DNA from: Hyphomicrobiales bacterium
Lineage (GTDB): Bacteria > Pseudomonadota > Alphaproteobacteria > Rhizobiales > Beijerinckiaceae
NCBI GenBank assembly: GCA_026400555.1
Contig: JAPLOW010000132.1
Span: 1-54,220 of the forward strand
Length of the DNA stretch: 54,220 nucleotides
Direction of reading: 5' to 3'
Positions 1 through 8,913 of the stretch are shown here, one piece after another. How positions within the stretch are numbered: the first letter of the stretch is position 1; each line of letters opens with the position of its first letter. The position numbers and the translations under genes were made by a program. The notes under the pieces were generated by a model. That model worked only from the letters and a program-made list of their open reading frames with translations. It did not search any database and had not been told where the DNA came from.

Positions 1-545
1 CGGATGCCCCCGGTACAGAACATCGCCACCTTGCGCCGCTTCTCGCCGGACAGCCTGGTGCGGACATAGGCCGGGAACTGCCGGAATGACGCTGTTTCGG
101 GATCGATTGCGCCCTCGAACGTGCCGATGCGGTGCTCGTAGTCGTTGCGGACGTCGATCAGCAGCACGTCCGGGTCGGCGATCAGCGCATTCCAGTCCCT
201 GGCCTCGACATAGGTGCCGACGGCCTGAAGCGGGTCCACGCCCGCTTCGCCCAGGGTGACGATCTCGCGCTTGAGCTTCACCTTCATGCGCAGGAACGGC
301 ATGGCCTCACTGGCCGAGAACTTGACGTCGATATCGTGAAGACCTGTGATCGCGCCAATGGCGGACAGCGCCCGGCGGAGCCCCTCGCTCTCACCCGCGA
401 TAGTGCCGTTGATGCCCTCTGAAGCGACCAGAAGCGTCCCGCGCACGCCTTCGCGCTCGCAGGCCTCCTGAAGGGGCGCGATCAGGGCCACGGGCGCCGC
501 GAAACGGGCGAAGCGGTACAACGCTGCAATGTCGATGCGGCTCAT
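1..545 (-). CDS. trhO: tRNA uridine(34) hydroxylase TrhO (YceA-type rhodanese), 3' end off the window
   Basis: TrhO uses molecular oxygen to hydroxylate uridine 34 of certain tRNAs, on the way to 5-(carboxymethoxy)uridine. About 181 codons are visible. The protein opens MSRIDIAALYRFA, has an N-terminal ferredoxin-like segment containing ASEGINGTIAG near residues 34-44, and then a rhodanese domain containing DVRNDYEHRIGTFEGA. The last visible residues are FCTGGIR, the characteristic TrhO active-site loop (CTGGIRCEK in the family), so the reading frame runs off the left edge just after the catalytic cysteine. The ATG at 545 was chosen because it gives the normal family N-terminus. It is divergent from the SemiSWEET gene. 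The family call is firm; activity is inferred from the family. Confidence 0.9.
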   Translation of the reverse strand, partial: MSRIDIAALYRFARFAAPVALIAPLQEACEREGVRGTLLVASEGINGTIAGESEGLRRALSAIGAITGLHDIDVKFSASEAMPFLRMKVKLKREIVTLGEAGVDPLQAVGTYVEARDWNALIADPDVLLIDVRNDYEHRIGTFEGAIDPETASFRQFPAYVRTRLSGEKRRKVAMFCTGGI

Positions 546-648
546 GGGCCGTCACCTACACAGCCACGCGCGGGCACTGCAAGTGCAACCGCCTCGCGCC
601 TGTCACGTCTTTGCGCTATGCGCGACGCAACCTGAACCGGATGCCGAG

Positions 649-921
649 ATGATTCCCGCCCTGACGCATGTCCAGATTGAGACCATCGGTTACATCGCCG
701 CTTGCTGCACGACCCTGTGCTGGCTTCCGCAGGCCATCAGCACCATCCGCACCAAGGACACGAAGGCGATTTCACTGCTGACACAGAGCGTTTTCGCCGT
801 CGGCATCACGTTGTGGCTTGTCTACGGGATCGCGCTCGACAGCTGGCCGGTCATCCTGTCCAACATCGTGACCCTGCCGCTCGTGCTGATCGTGGTGGCG
901 ATGAAGCTGCGTCACGGCTGA
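649..921 (+). CDS. SemiSWEET / PQ-loop family small sugar transporter
   Basis: A 90-residue inner-membrane protein with three predicted transmembrane helices and one PQ-loop repeat. The motif WLPQAISTIRTKDTKAIS, near residues 25-42, is typical of bacterial SemiSWEETs, which dimerise to form a sugar channel-like transporter. Residues 46-62 and 67-86 are hydrophobic. The frame is also open upstream to 529, but the ATG at 649 gives the standard family N-terminus (MIPALTHVQIETIGYIAA), and the upstream extension is Arg/His/Cys-rich and not family-like. The substrate cannot be told. It stands alone, divergent from trhO and convergent with the DUF1499 gene. Confidence 0.87.
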   Translation: MIPALTHVQIETIGYIAACCTTLCWLPQAISTIRTKDTKAISLLTQSVFAVGITLWLVYGIALDSWPVILSNIVTLPLVLIVVAMKLRHG

Positions 922-946
922 CGCGTCTGCATCATCGCTGGTGTCC

Positions 947-1489
947 TCAAGGCCCCACGACAGGGAGTTTCTGCCGAAGCAGCTCGATCCAGTTCGTCAG
1001 ACGTGCCCGGTTGACGCCGAAATCGCTGCGCCCGATCTGGCTGCGGGAATACAGCGCCAGCGTCGAGCGCCCTTCGCCGAGGTCGATGAAGCGCACGCTG
1101 ATCGTGTCGGGGAACCGCATCAGCCGCGTGCGGGCGAGATAGCGGTCCTGGACCTTTGTCTCGTCCCGCGCCAGGGCGAAGACATCCGGGTCGTTGACCT
1201 CGATGACCCGCACCGCATCGCGCAGCCGCGCGACAGGCACATTGAAGACAGGAGGCGCAGCATCGACCCTGGCGGCTCCGCACAGCCCGGGCGGGCACAC
1301 CAGAGCGTCATTGCCGGTCCTGCTGCGCTCGATACTGGAAAAATCCACCGGACCAAGATCGGCAGGGCCGATGAGCCGTTCCCAGACCCGCGCGATGCCG
1401 AAGCTCTCGTCGCCGCGCACAAGCGCGACCGACAGGATGGCGAGGCAGGTCAGGCCAATGGCAGCGATCGTCCACACGATGTTTCTCAC
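947..1489 (-). CDS. DUF1499 family membrane-anchored protein
   Basis: A 180-residue protein with one N-terminal hydrophobic segment (residues 4-24), probably a signal anchor, followed by a DUF1499-like domain. Features seen are VDFSSIERSRTGNDALVCPP, a central VARLRDAVRVIEVNDP and a C-terminal SRSQIGRSDFGVNRARL. The latter, with its Asp-Phe-Gly-Asn-Arg pattern, is characteristic of this family. Function is unknown; members are common in alphaproteobacteria and are presumed to be envelope proteins. The 3' end faces the SemiSWEET gene with 25 bases between them. No operon partner is evident. Confidence 0.8.
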   Translation of the reverse strand: MRNIVWTIAAIGLTCLAILSVALVRGDESFGIARVWERLIGPADLGPVDFSSIERSRTGNDALVCPPGLCGAARVDAAPPVFNVPVARLRDAVRVIEVNDPDVFALARDETKVQDRYLARTRLMRFPDTISVRFIDLGEGRSTLALYSRSQIGRSDFGVNRARLTNWIELLRQKLPVVGP

Positions 1490-1590
1490 GATGCATCCTT
1501 GCGTCCGGCGGCCCGGCCTGCTTTGTCAGTGGCCTCGCCTCTTCAACCGATACGCTTCCACCTCACCTTCCGCAACGGTGCCAGACCCAG

Positions 1591-1944
1591 ATGCCTTCGT
1601 TCTCATTGCCGCATGTCGCGCCCATCGCGCTGCTGCTGGCGTCGAATGTCTTCATGACCTTTGCCTGGTACGGCCATCTCAGGTTCAAGGCCGCCTCGCT
1701 GGCGCTGGTGATCGCGATCGCCTGGCTGATCGCGCTGCCTGAATACATGCTGGCCGTGCCGGCCAACCGCATTGGCCATGAGGTTTACTCAGCGTCCCAG
1801 TTGAAGACCATTCAGGAGGTCATCACTCTGACCGTCTTTGCGGTGTTTTCCTTCGCCTACCTCAAGGAGCCGCTCGGATTGAACCACCTCATCGGCTCCT
1901 CGCTGATCGCTGCAGGCGCCTTTTTCATCTTTCAGGGCAAGTAG
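1591..1944 (+). CDS. DMT-superfamily small membrane protein (DUF486)
   Basis: A 117-residue integral membrane protein of about four helices (residues 8-26, 32-52, 72-90 and 98-114). FMTFAWYGHLRFK and the central ALPEYMLAVPANRIGH are the hallmark segments of DUF486, a family related to small drug/metabolite transporters. The substrate is unknown. It is followed six bases later by the methyltransferase gene, so the two are probably co-transcribed. No ribosome-binding site is strong, but no alternative in-frame start gives the family N-terminus. Confidence 0.82.
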   Translation: MPSFSLPHVAPIALLLASNVFMTFAWYGHLRFKAASLALVIAIAWLIALPEYMLAVPANRIGHEVYSASQLKTIQEVITLTVFAVFSFAYLKEPLGLNHLIGSSLIAAGAFFIFQGK

Positions 1945-1950
1945 GGCTTC

Positions 1951-2709
1951 ATGACGGACCATGTTTCCGGCCACCCGGGCGTCGATCACTACCTGCGCAC
2001 GGGTTACACCTCGGTGCGCGGCATGTCCTCGCGCTTCGCCGCCGCCATCAGCGCTTGGTGCCTGACCCATCAGGCAGCCACCGGGATCAAGGGGCACTTC
2101 GCCGAGATCGGGACCTTTCAGGGGCGCTACTTCATCGCCCAGGCCCTCGCGCTTGAACCGGGCGAACGGGCGCTTGGCATTGACCTGTTCGACTGGCCGA
2201 GTACGGCCACCTACGATATCTTCGTCGACAATTGCCGCCGCTGGGGCGTCGCCGAAGACCGGATGGTGGCATGGAAGGCGGACTCGACAGCGATGAGCGC
2301 GGCCGCCCTGCGCGCCAGGCTCGGCAAGGGTGATGTTCGCTTCTTCCACATCGACGGCGACCACTCGCCGGGCCCGCTGCGGCGCGACCTCGATCTTGCC
2401 CTCGCCGTGATGCACCCCAAAGGCCTGATCTGCCTCGACGACATGCTGCATCCCGGATACCCGTTCCTGGTGACGACCGTCGAGCGCTGGCTGATCGACA
2501 ATCCGTCGATGCGCCTGATGTGCGTGATCGACCGCGAGGACATCGTCGCCGCACCAAAGTTCCTGATCTGTCACCTCGACGCGGTATCGCTCTACGAGAA
2601 CGAGTTGATGCGCCATTTCGCGCGCTACCACTTCGTGCTCGGTGGCGACGCCCTCGGTCACTTCTGCGTCGTGCTGACCCCGAATCCGCGCATTGCGGAG
2701 GTCGATTGA
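1951..2709 (+). CDS. class I SAM-dependent methyltransferase, substrate unknown
   Basis: A 252-residue Rossmann-type methyltransferase. HFAEIGTFQGRYFIA near residues 49-63 is the SAM-binding motif I, with a Glu-x-Gly signature. ALGIDLFDWP near 73-82 supplies the acidic residue of motif II, DVRFFHIDGDHSPGPLRRD near 128-146 is motif IV, and GLICLDDMLHPGYPF follows. The FHIDGDHS pattern resembles the TylF / Methyltransf_24 group, whose members often methylate sugars or small molecules. It sits directly behind the DUF486 gene and has no biosynthetic neighbours, so the substrate cannot be inferred. The fold assignment is confident, the role is not. Confidence 0.8.
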   Translation: MTDHVSGHPGVDHYLRTGYTSVRGMSSRFAAAISAWCLTHQAATGIKGHFAEIGTFQGRYFIAQALALEPGERALGIDLFDWPSTATYDIFVDNCRRWGVAEDRMVAWKADSTAMSAAALRARLGKGDVRFFHIDGDHSPGPLRRDLDLALAVMHPKGLICLDDMLHPGYPFLVTTVERWLIDNPSMRLMCVIDREDIVAAPKFLICHLDAVSLYENELMRHFARYHFVLGGDALGHFCVVLTPNPRIAEVD

Positions 2710-2858
2710 GGGTTGCCTGGCGGCCGCAGGAGCGCGATCGGAGGCCGCCGCGACGCAGCGCCGGTTTTCCCGATTGAACAGGTGAATTGGCTGGTCTACA
2801 GGTTGCAAAAATGCCTGCCATCAAGAAGCCGGCGAACTGTTCTGGGAGGATTGACTGA

Positions 2859-4562
2859 ATGAATGTCCACGCCGGCACGCGTCCCTGGCTTGCCCACTAT
2901 CCTGAAAAGGCGCCACATGAGATCGACATGACCCAGGTCAGTTCGCTCTCCGCGCTGATCAATGATGCAGTCACGGTCTATGGCAACCGCGAAGCGTTCG
3001 AGAGCTTCGGAAAGTCGATCACCTTCACCGAGCTTGGCCGCGCCGCCAACGCCTTCGCTGCGGACCTTCAGGCCAGGGGGCTGAAAAAGGGTGATCGCGT
3101 TGCGATCATGCTGCCCAACATCCTGGCCTACCCCGTCGCACTGGCCGGAATCCTGATCGGCGGCTTCACAGTCGTCAACGTCAACCCGCTCTACACCGAG
3201 CGCGAACTGACGCACCAGCTCACGGACTCCGCCGCGCGCGCCATCGTCGTCATCGAGAACTTCGCCCATGTGGTGGAGCAGTCGCTCGCCCATGTGAAAC
3301 TGGATGCTGTTTTCGTCGCTACGCCCGGAGACATGATGGGCCTCAAGGGCCACATCGTGAATTTCGTGTCGCGGAAGATCAAGAAGGCGGTCAAGCCATT
3401 CCATCTTCCCACCGCCATTCCCTTCGCATCGGTCGTCAGCGGGAACGCCGCGCCCAAGGGTGTCAGCGTCGGGCCGGATGACGTCGCATTCCTGCAGTAC
3501 ACCGGCGGCACGACCGGCGTGGCGAAGGGCGCGACGCTGACCCACCGCAATGTCCACGCCAACGTCCTGCAGTGCCAAGCCTGGCTCGACTGGTCATTCT
3601 ACCGCGAGGGCGATCCGCCGAACTATCAGCATGTCATGGTGACGGCGCTGCCGCTCTACCACATCCTCGCGCTGACCTGCTGCTGCCTCTACATGATGCG
3701 CGTGGGCGCGAAATGTCTGCTGGTCGCAAACCCGCGTGACATTGACGGCTTCGTCAAGACGCTCAAGACCCGGCGCTTCACCTTCATGTCCGGCGTCAAC
3801 ACGCTCTACAACGCGCTGCTCAACCACTCAGAGTTCAAGTCGGTCGATTTCAGCAATCTGCGCTTCGCTGTGTCGGGCGGCATGGCCACCCAGGCGGCCG
3901 TCGCCAAGCGCTGGAAGGAAACCACCGGCGTGCCGCTCGTCGAGGGCTACGGACTGTCGGAAACCTCGCCCGTGGCCTGCTGCAACCGGCCGGACATCAC
4001 GGAATTCACCGGCACGATTGGCTACCCCGTCCCATCGACGGATGTCAGCATCCGCGACCTTGACGGGAAGGAAACACCGATCGGCGAGCCCGGCGAAATC
4101 TGCATCAAGGGCCCGCAGGTGATGCGCGGCTACTGGAACCGCCCCGACGAAACCGCCAAGGCCATGACCGCCGACGGTTACTTCCGCTCGGGCGACATCG
4201 GGATCCAGAATGCCGATGGCACCTTGAAGATCGTCGACCGCATGAAGGACATGGTGCTGGTCTCGGGCTTCAACGTCTATCCGAACGAGATCGAGGATGT
4301 GCTCGCCAGCAATCCGAAGGTGCTGGAATCCGCTGTGATCGGCCTGCCGGACAGCAATTCCGGCGAGGCTGTCGCGGCCTACATCGTGCTGAAGCCCGGC
4401 CAGTCGGCGACGGTCGACGAGATTCGTAGCTTCTGCAAGGAGAACATGACCGGCTACAAGGTGCCCAAGCATGTCAGCTTCCGCGAGGCCCTGCCGAAGA
4501 CCAATGTCGGCAAGGTGCTGCGCCGCGCCCTCCGCGACGAGGAAATGAAGAAGGCGGGCTGA
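2859..4562 (+). CDS. fadD: long-chain fatty-acid--CoA ligase
   Basis: An ATP-dependent acyl-CoA synthetase of 567 residues, activating fatty acids for beta-oxidation or lipid synthesis. The P-loop-like motif YTGGTTGVAKGATLTH lies near residues 214-229, the signature VEGYGLSETSPVACC near 362-376, and the ATP/AMP-binding segment GYFRSGDIGIQ near 443. IVDRMKDMVLVSGFNVYPNEIE follows near 458, and the C-terminal lysine motif KTNVGKVLRRALRDEE near 547. Length and order of motifs match FadD. The start at 2859 is preceded by GGGAGGA about ten bases upstream. It stands alone, convergent with the rhodanese gene, with 4 bases between stop codons. Confidence 0.93.
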   Translation: MNVHAGTRPWLAHYPEKAPHEIDMTQVSSLSALINDAVTVYGNREAFESFGKSITFTELGRAANAFAADLQARGLKKGDRVAIMLPNILAYPVALAGILIGGFTVVNVNPLYTERELTHQLTDSAARAIVVIENFAHVVEQSLAHVKLDAVFVATPGDMMGLKGHIVNFVSRKIKKAVKPFHLPTAIPFASVVSGNAAPKGVSVGPDDVAFLQYTGGTTGVAKGATLTHRNVHANVLQCQAWLDWSFYREGDPPNYQHVMVTALPLYHILALTCCCLYMMRVGAKCLLVANPRDIDGFVKTLKTRRFTFMSGVNTLYNALLNHSEFKSVDFSNLRFAVSGGMATQAAVAKRWKETTGVPLVEGYGLSETSPVACCNRPDITEFTGTIGYPVPSTDVSIRDLDGKETPIGEPGEICIKGPQVMRGYWNRPDETAKAMTADGYFRSGDIGIQNADGTLKIVDRMKDMVLVSGFNVYPNEIEDVLASNPKVLESAVIGLPDSNSGEAVAAYIVLKPGQSATVDEIRSFCKENMTGYKVPKHVSFREALPKTNVGKVLRRALRDEEMKKAG

Positions 4563-4566
4563 CGCC

Positions 4567-4980
4567 TCAGCGCGCGAGCGGGAGCCCCTCGTCCAGCCAT
4601 CCCTTGTTGCGTCCGTCGCCGAGCATGCCGCCGCGGACGTCGACGAGATTGCTCCAGCCACGCCGACCAAGCGTCTCCTGCACACGCCGCGTGCGCGTGG
4701 CGGTGCGGCAGATCAGGGCGATCGGCTTGCCGGGGTTGTCGGCCCGGAGCCCGGCCAGACGCGCTTCGAAGACCGGCGAGGTCATGTCGAGGCGGATGGC
4801 GCCCTCGGCCACTCCTGTGTCGGCCCATTCATCGGGACGGCGGATGTCGACCAGGATGATCTGCCAGGCCTTCGCGCGAGCATGCGCCTCGCGGACCGAC
4901 AGGGTTGCGCGTTCGGGCGCGGTCTGGGCCAGAGCGGGCATGGCGGCGAGAGCGATGAACAGGGCGGCGCGGCGATGCAT
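4567..4980 (-). CDS. exported single-domain rhodanese
   Basis: A 137-residue sulfurtransferase-like protein with an N-terminal signal peptide (MHRRAALFIALAAMPALA, cleavage after ALA predicted near residue 18), so probably periplasmic. The rhodanese domain contains IILVDIRRPDEWADTG near 41-56 and the active-site loop ICRTATRTRR, with catalytic Cys91. The frame is open further upstream, but the ATG at 4980 is the only start giving a signal peptide. Such proteins transfer sulfane sulfur or act as redox carriers; the acceptor is unknown. It is divergent from leuC. Confidence 0.85.
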   Translation of the reverse strand: MHRRAALFIALAAMPALAQTAPERATLSVREAHARAKAWQIILVDIRRPDEWADTGVAEGAIRLDMTSPVFEARLAGLRADNPGKPIALICRTATRTRRVQETLGRRGWSNLVDVRGGMLGDGRNKGWLDEGLPLAR

Positions 4981-5093
4981 GCCGCTGATGTAGGGCCTGC
5001 AGGCGGCTCTGTCATCTGCCCACTTCCCCACACCGCCTGCAGCGGCTAAAGAGTGCGCCTCACGCACGACCGCGATTGATCGGGGACAAGACC

Positions 5094-6509
5094 ATGGCAA
5101 CTGCCAAGCCGCGCACGCTTTATGACAAGATCTGGGATGACCATCTCGTGCATGAGCAGCCCGACGGCACGGCGCTCCTCTACATCGACCGCCACCTCGT
5201 CCACGAGGTCACCAGCCCGCAGGCCTTCGAAGGCCTTCGCCTGACCGGCCGCAAGGTCCGCGCGCCGGAGAAGACTCTGGCTGTCGTCGACCACAATGTG
5301 CCGACCACCGACCGCTCCAAGGGCATCGCAGAGGAGGAAAGCCGCATCCAGGTCGAGACGCTGGCGAACAACGCCGCCGAGTTCGGGATCGAGTATTTCA
5401 ACGAGCGCGACAGGCGCCAGGGCATCGTTCATGTCGTCGGCCCCGAGCAGGGCTTCACGCTGCCGGGCACCACCATCGTCTGCGGCGACAGCCATACCTC
5501 GACGCACGGAGCGTTCGGAGCGCTCGCCCATGGCATCGGCACCTCGGAGGTCGAGCACGTCCTCGCTACCCAGACGCTGATCCAGAAGAAAGCGAGGAAT
5601 ATGCGCGTTCAGGTCGACGGAACCCTGACCAACGGCGTCACCCCCAAGGACGTCGTACTCGCCATCATCGGCGAGATCGGCACCGCAGGCGGCACCGGTT
5701 CGGTGATCGAATATGCCGGCGAGGCCTTCCGCGCCATGTCGATGGAAGGCCGCATGACGGTCTGCAACATGTCGATCGAGGGTGGAGCCCGCGCCGGCAT
5801 GATCGCCCCGGACGAGAAGGCCTTTGCCTATCTGCAGGGCCGCCCGAAAGCGCCGAAGGGTGCGGCCTGGGACGCGGCCCGGCGCTACTGGGACACGCTC
5901 GTCACCGATGAAGGCGCGCATTTCGACCGCGTGGTGACGCTGGACGCGAACAACCTGCCGCCCATCGTGTCGTGGGGCACCTCGCCCGAGGATGTGATCT
6001 CGATCACGGGCGTTGTCCCCGACCCGACGCTGATCGCCGACGAGACCAAGCGCGCCTCCAAGCAGCGCGCGCTCGACTACATGGGCCTGAAGGCTGGCAC
6101 GAAGATAACCGACATCGAGCTGGATGTGGTCTGGATTGGTTCGTGCACCAATGGCCGGATCGAGGACATGCGGGCCGTCGCCAGGATCGTCGAGGGCAGA
6201 AAGCTGCACGAGCGGCTCGCCTATGGCATGATCGTGCCCGGATCGGGCCTTGTGAAGCAGCAGGCGGAAGCCGAGGGGCTGGACAAGATCTTCCTCGCCG
6301 CCGGCTTCGAGTGGCGCGAGCCGGGCTGCTCGATGTGCCTCGGCATGAACCCCGACCAGCTCCTGCCGGGCCAGCGCGCCGCCTCCACCTCGAACCGCAA
6401 CTTCGAAGGCCGCCAGGGCTTCAAGGGCCGCACTCACCTCGTCTCGCCCGAAATGGCGGCGGCAGCGGCGCTGGCCGGGCACTTTGTTGATGTGAGGACG
6501 CTGAGCTAG
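5094..6509 (+). CDS. leuC: 3-isopropylmalate dehydratase large subunit
   Basis: LeuC with LeuD isomerises 2-isopropylmalate to 3-isopropylmalate in leucine biosynthesis, using a [4Fe-4S] cluster. The 471-residue length is standard. Seen are [11 protein letters not shown] near residue 64, [19 protein letters not shown] near 130, and the cluster cysteines in IGSCTNGR (near 350) and GCSMCLGMN (near 411 and 414). The ATG at 5094 has GGGGAC seven bases upstream; a TTG at 5076 would add six residues and is less likely. It ends two bases from the convergent phosphatase gene. The small-subunit gene lies 2.4 kb downstream and is disrupted. Confidence 0.96.
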   Translation: MATAKPRTLYDKIWDDHLVHEQPDGTALLYIDRHLVHEVTSPQAFEGLRLTGRKVRAPEKTLAVVDHNVPTTDRSKGIAEEESRIQVETLANNAAEFGIEYFNERDRRQGIVHVVGPEQGFTLPGTTIVCGDSHTSTHGAFGALAHGIGTSEVEHVLATQTLIQKKARNMRVQVDGTLTNGVTPKDVVLAIIGEIGTAGGTGSVIEYAGEAFRAMSMEGRMTVCNMSIEGGARAGMIAPDEKAFAYLQGRPKAPKGAAWDAARRYWDTLVTDEGAHFDRVVTLDANNLPPIVSWGTSPEDVISITGVVPDPTLIADETKRASKQRALDYMGLKAGTKITDIELDVVWIGSCTNGRIEDMRAVARIVEGRKLHERLAYGMIVPGSGLVKQQAEAEGLDKIFLAAGFEWREPGCSMCLGMNPDQLLPGQRAASTSNRNFEGRQGFKGRTHLVSPEMAAAAALAGHFVDVRTLS

Positions 6510-6511
6510 GA

Positions 6512-7213
6512 CTACAGTCCCAGCGCCGTCCGCAACTCTTTCTTGGCCGCCTCAAAATCGCCGAGGAAGGCTTCGTTGTGGAACAGCGCGTTGGCGATGG
6601 CGGTGCCAGCGATCTTTCCTGCTTCAATGTCGGAGGCGTAATGCACGCCACCGACCATGCGGCTGTTGCCGAAGTCATTGATGCGGGCGAAGATGGCGGC
6701 CTTGTTTTCGGGCCACATCTGGGCCAGCACCACGCCTGTCACGGTGCCGAAGGTGGTATGGCCGGACGGGTAAGCGTTTGACTTGGAGAGTTTGACCACC
6801 GGAACGACTTTGGCATCAACCAGCGGCGGGCGGGGGCGACCGAAGCCCTTCTTGCCAGCGTCAGTGACCACTTCCTCGGTCTCGGAAATGTTGGCCGAGA
6901 GTTTCTTGTTCAGCGGCAGCTTGGCAGGGTCGAGCACGACCCCCATGCCCGCGAGGAACCGGAACACTGTCTCTTCCTGATCAGCGATGGCATGGTCTGC
7001 CTGGGCTTGTGTGCGGCTCGCCTGGATGGCCAGCACGGCGTCAAGCTCGGCGCGGGTCTGGGCGGAATCATTGGCAGGCGGCGGGGCGAGCAGCTTGAGC
7101 ACGGGCACATCGTCAGCCGTGACATACGGCTTGCCATCCGCCAATGCGGGCAGGCTGGAGCCTATGCTGATGGCACAGGCAACGGCAATGAGATGACGGC
7201 GATCGATGATCAT
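6512..7213 (-). CDS. class A non-specific acid phosphatase (PhoN-type, PAP2 fold)
   Basis: A 233-residue exported phosphatase. A signal peptide ends in LPALA near residue 25; the early RRHLIAV resembles a Tat motif, but Sec export is equally possible. All three PAP2-superfamily motifs are present: KKGFGRPRP (Lys121, Arg128), YPSGHTTFG (residues 148-156, catalytic His152) and SRMVGGVHYASDIEAGK (Arg185, nucleophile His191, Asp195). The soluble architecture, length and motif spacing fit class A acid phosphatases, which release phosphate from organic phosphomonoesters in the periplasm. No Pho box was identified in the 215 bases upstream. Confidence 0.9.
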   Translation of the reverse strand: MIIDRRHLIAVACAISIGSSLPALADGKPYVTADDVPVLKLLAPPPANDSAQTRAELDAVLAIQASRTQAQADHAIADQEETVFRFLAGMGVVLDPAKLPLNKKLSANISETEEVVTDAGKKGFGRPRPPLVDAKVVPVVKLSKSNAYPSGHTTFGTVTGVVLAQMWPENKAAIFARINDFGNSRMVGGVHYASDIEAGKIAGTAIANALFHNEAFLGDFEAAKKELRTALGL

Positions 7214-7428
7214 GGCAGCGCTCCCGAGGCTGATCTAATTTACATTAATGCAACGTGTTTGCGCTGCGATGATGACGGTTCGATGACGTCGGTATTCGTG
7301 CGCAGGCCAAGCCGTCGCGGCGTGGCCATTGTGGCTGCGATTTGCGTTGCTGCGCGGTGCCTGCTTTGATGGGAGCGACATGATGGGTTCCGGGACAGGG
7401 TTTGCCGCCTCGGATTGCGGGTGGTGAG

Positions 7429-7683
7429 ATGCAAGAACCTGACAAATCCCAGCAGGAAGCCAAAGCCATTCTCGACAGGGCCGAGCGTGAGCAGCAGGGG
7501 CTCCTGTCCTCGTCGATGGCGCGCGCGTCGGACCATTTCTCGGGCAAGGACGCAGTGGGCCAGGGCGAAGGCGGTGCGACGGACGCCGTCGAACTCTGGG
7601 GTCGCCGCATCGGCCGCTCGCTGTCGCTGATCGGCGTGCTTGCTCTCGGCTACATGCTGGGCGTGCAGTTGAAGCTCTGGTGA
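7429..7683 (+). CDS. small single-pass membrane protein, unknown function
   Basis: An 84-residue protein not matched to any family I recognise. Residues 1-55 are hydrophilic and charged (QEPDKSQQEAKAILDRAE), possibly helical. Residues 62-81 (GRSLSLIGVLALGYMLGVQL) form one transmembrane helix at the C-terminus, so the bulk should face the cytoplasm with a tail anchor. The ATG at 7429 was preferred over an upstream in-frame start at 7402 because GGTGAG lies just upstream and the extension adds nothing recognisable. The next 120 bases hold an intergenic palindrome. Confidence 0.6.
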   Translation: MQEPDKSQQEAKAILDRAEREQQGLLSSSMARASDHFSGKDAVGQGEGGATDAVELWGRRIGRSLSLIGVLALGYMLGVQLKLW

Positions 7684-7723
7684 GCTTGCGACCGTCGCCG
7701 CGCGGCAAGCCAATCCGCTTCCT

Positions 7724-7762
7724 CGATCTCCTCATCCTGGGCCCGTCGAAGGATGAGGATCG
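7724..7762. repeat. intergenic palindrome, CCTCATCCT/AGGATGAGG family
   Basis: CCTCATCCT at 7730-7738 pairs with AGGATGAGG at 7750-7758 across an 11-base loop, and flanking CGATC/GATCG extends the symmetry. Related units occur at 21665-21719, 21750-21788 and 53564-53642. This is a widespread REP-like unit in alphaproteobacterial intergenic DNA. Confidence 0.7.
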
Positions 7763-7804
7763 CAGGTGGCTGACAAGCGCCCTTGCACGCCCTATCTCGT
7801 CGCC

Positions 7805-8215
7805 ATGACAGATCCACTCGCCTCCCTCAAAGCCCCGACCCTTGCCGACTTTGAGCGGCTCGCCGACGAGGCCTTCGCCAAGCTGCCGCCGGAGTTTCGC
7901 GCGCTTTGCGGCGAGGTCATCATTCGCATCGAGGATTTTCCGACCGATGAGGTGCTGGAGGAGCTTGAGGCCGAGACGCCATTCGACCTCCTGGGATTGT
8001 TCACCGGCGTCGGCATGGCGCAGGATGCAGCGGTGGCGGAGACCGGGCGGATGCCCAACATGATCCATCTCTACCGCCGCCCGTTGCTCGACTACTGGGC
8101 CGAGCATGACGAGACGCTGGGCCATCTGGTGACGCATGTGCTGGTGCATGAAATCGGGCACCATTTCGGGCTCAGCGATGCCGATATGGAGTCGATCGAG
8201 GCGAAGGCCGGTTAG
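7805..8215 (+). CDS. zincin-like metallopeptidase family protein (DUF1025)
   Basis: A 136-residue protein with the zinc-binding signature HEIGHHFGLSD at residues 115-125, in which the two His and the Glu plus the downstream Asp match the metallopeptidase family formerly DUF1025. The segment EFRALCGEVIIRIEDFP near 30-46 is also family-typical. Substrates are unknown. The ATG at 7805 gives the normal length; a GTG at 7766 would add 13 residues overlapping the palindrome flank. Its stop overlaps the stop of the convergent PH-like gene by four bases (8212-8215). Confidence 0.85.
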   Translation: MTDPLASLKAPTLADFERLADEAFAKLPPEFRALCGEVIIRIEDFPTDEVLEELEAETPFDLLGLFTGVGMAQDAAVAETGRMPNMIHLYRRPLLDYWAEHDETLGHLVTHVLVHEIGHHFGLSDADMESIEAKAG

Positions 8216-8802
8216 GTCTTGCGCTTGTCCCGCAGCGCAGCCACCACCAGCCGCTCCAGTTCGCGCACATCCGGAACGCCGGGGATGGTGACCTTCTTCT
8301 CGATAAGGTCGCCGTCGCTGTCGCGGTAGGAGCCCATGTGCAGATGCAGCGTGCCGCTGCCATTCGGCTTCTCGATCCGATGGACCGAGGAGACGCGCAA
8401 AATGTCGACGCTGGTGATGTTGAGATTGCGGCCCGCCACCACGGTCGCGAGGCGCTGGTCGGTGAGCACGTACACTGTCCGCCGCCCCTTCGACCAGCCC
8501 CAGAACGGACCGCTCATCATGCCAAGCCCGATCAGCACGAACGGCAGGCCGAAAATCGGAAAGACCACGCCCATGACCTTGCCCGCGCCATCGAGGGCCT
8601 GCTTGCCTTCCGCAAAATAGGCCGACAGGGCGATGTATTCCCAGCCGACCGAAAAAACGGTCCAGGGCACCGCGAACAGCCAGATCGGCGTCAGCATGAG
8701 GAAGGTCTTGAAGGCGTCAGGCCTTCCGGCCCACAGGATGGTCTCACCGGTAAACTCGGCGCTGACCTGCTTGAAGAAGGCGGGCGGTAGGTCCTGCAGC
8801 AT
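8212..8802 (-). CDS. membrane protein with C-terminal PH-like domain
   Basis: A 196-residue protein. Residues 1-30 contain FTGETILWAGRPD, a motif common at the start of bacterial PH-domain (YdbS/bPH2-like) proteins. Two transmembrane helices follow (about residues 36-60 and 76-98). Then comes a beta-rich region with VYVLTDQRLATVVAG near 110-124, SVDILRVSSVHRIEKPNGSGTLHLH and a C-terminal helix. The assignment rests on this layout (membrane helices then T-D-Q-R-x-based beta barrel); function is unknown. It converges on the metallopeptidase gene with a four-base overlap and diverges from leuD. Confidence 0.65.
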   Translation of the reverse strand: MLQDLPPAFFKQVSAEFTGETILWAGRPDAFKTFLMLTPIWLFAVPWTVFSVGWEYIALSAYFAEGKQALDGAGKVMGVVFPIFGLPFVLIGLGMMSGPFWGWSKGRRTVYVLTDQRLATVVAGRNLNITSVDILRVSSVHRIEKPNGSGTLHLHMGSYRDSDGDLIEKKVTIPGVPDVRELERLVVAALRDKRKT

Positions 8803-8913
8803 CGGTCATGACGATTGCGCGAGCCCGTTAACGGATCATGACAAAGATCGATGGTTGCGCCGCGCGCAATCTCGATTATCAAGACGAGGCTTAATGATCA
8901 GTGGAGTTGACCG

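Noticed and set aside
529-648. Upstream extension of the SemiSWEET frame
   Set aside because: The added residues are not family-like and would overlap the trhO 5' region; ATG 649 gives the normal protein.
1789-2808. Long minus-strand open frame opposite the methyltransferase
   Set aside because: It is a high-GC shadow antisense to two well-supported genes, with no recognisable domain and Arg/His-rich composition.
5046-6482. 478-codon minus-strand frame opposite leuC
   Set aside because: Shadow of leuC; composition (many Asp, His, Arg) and lack of motifs show it is not a protein gene.
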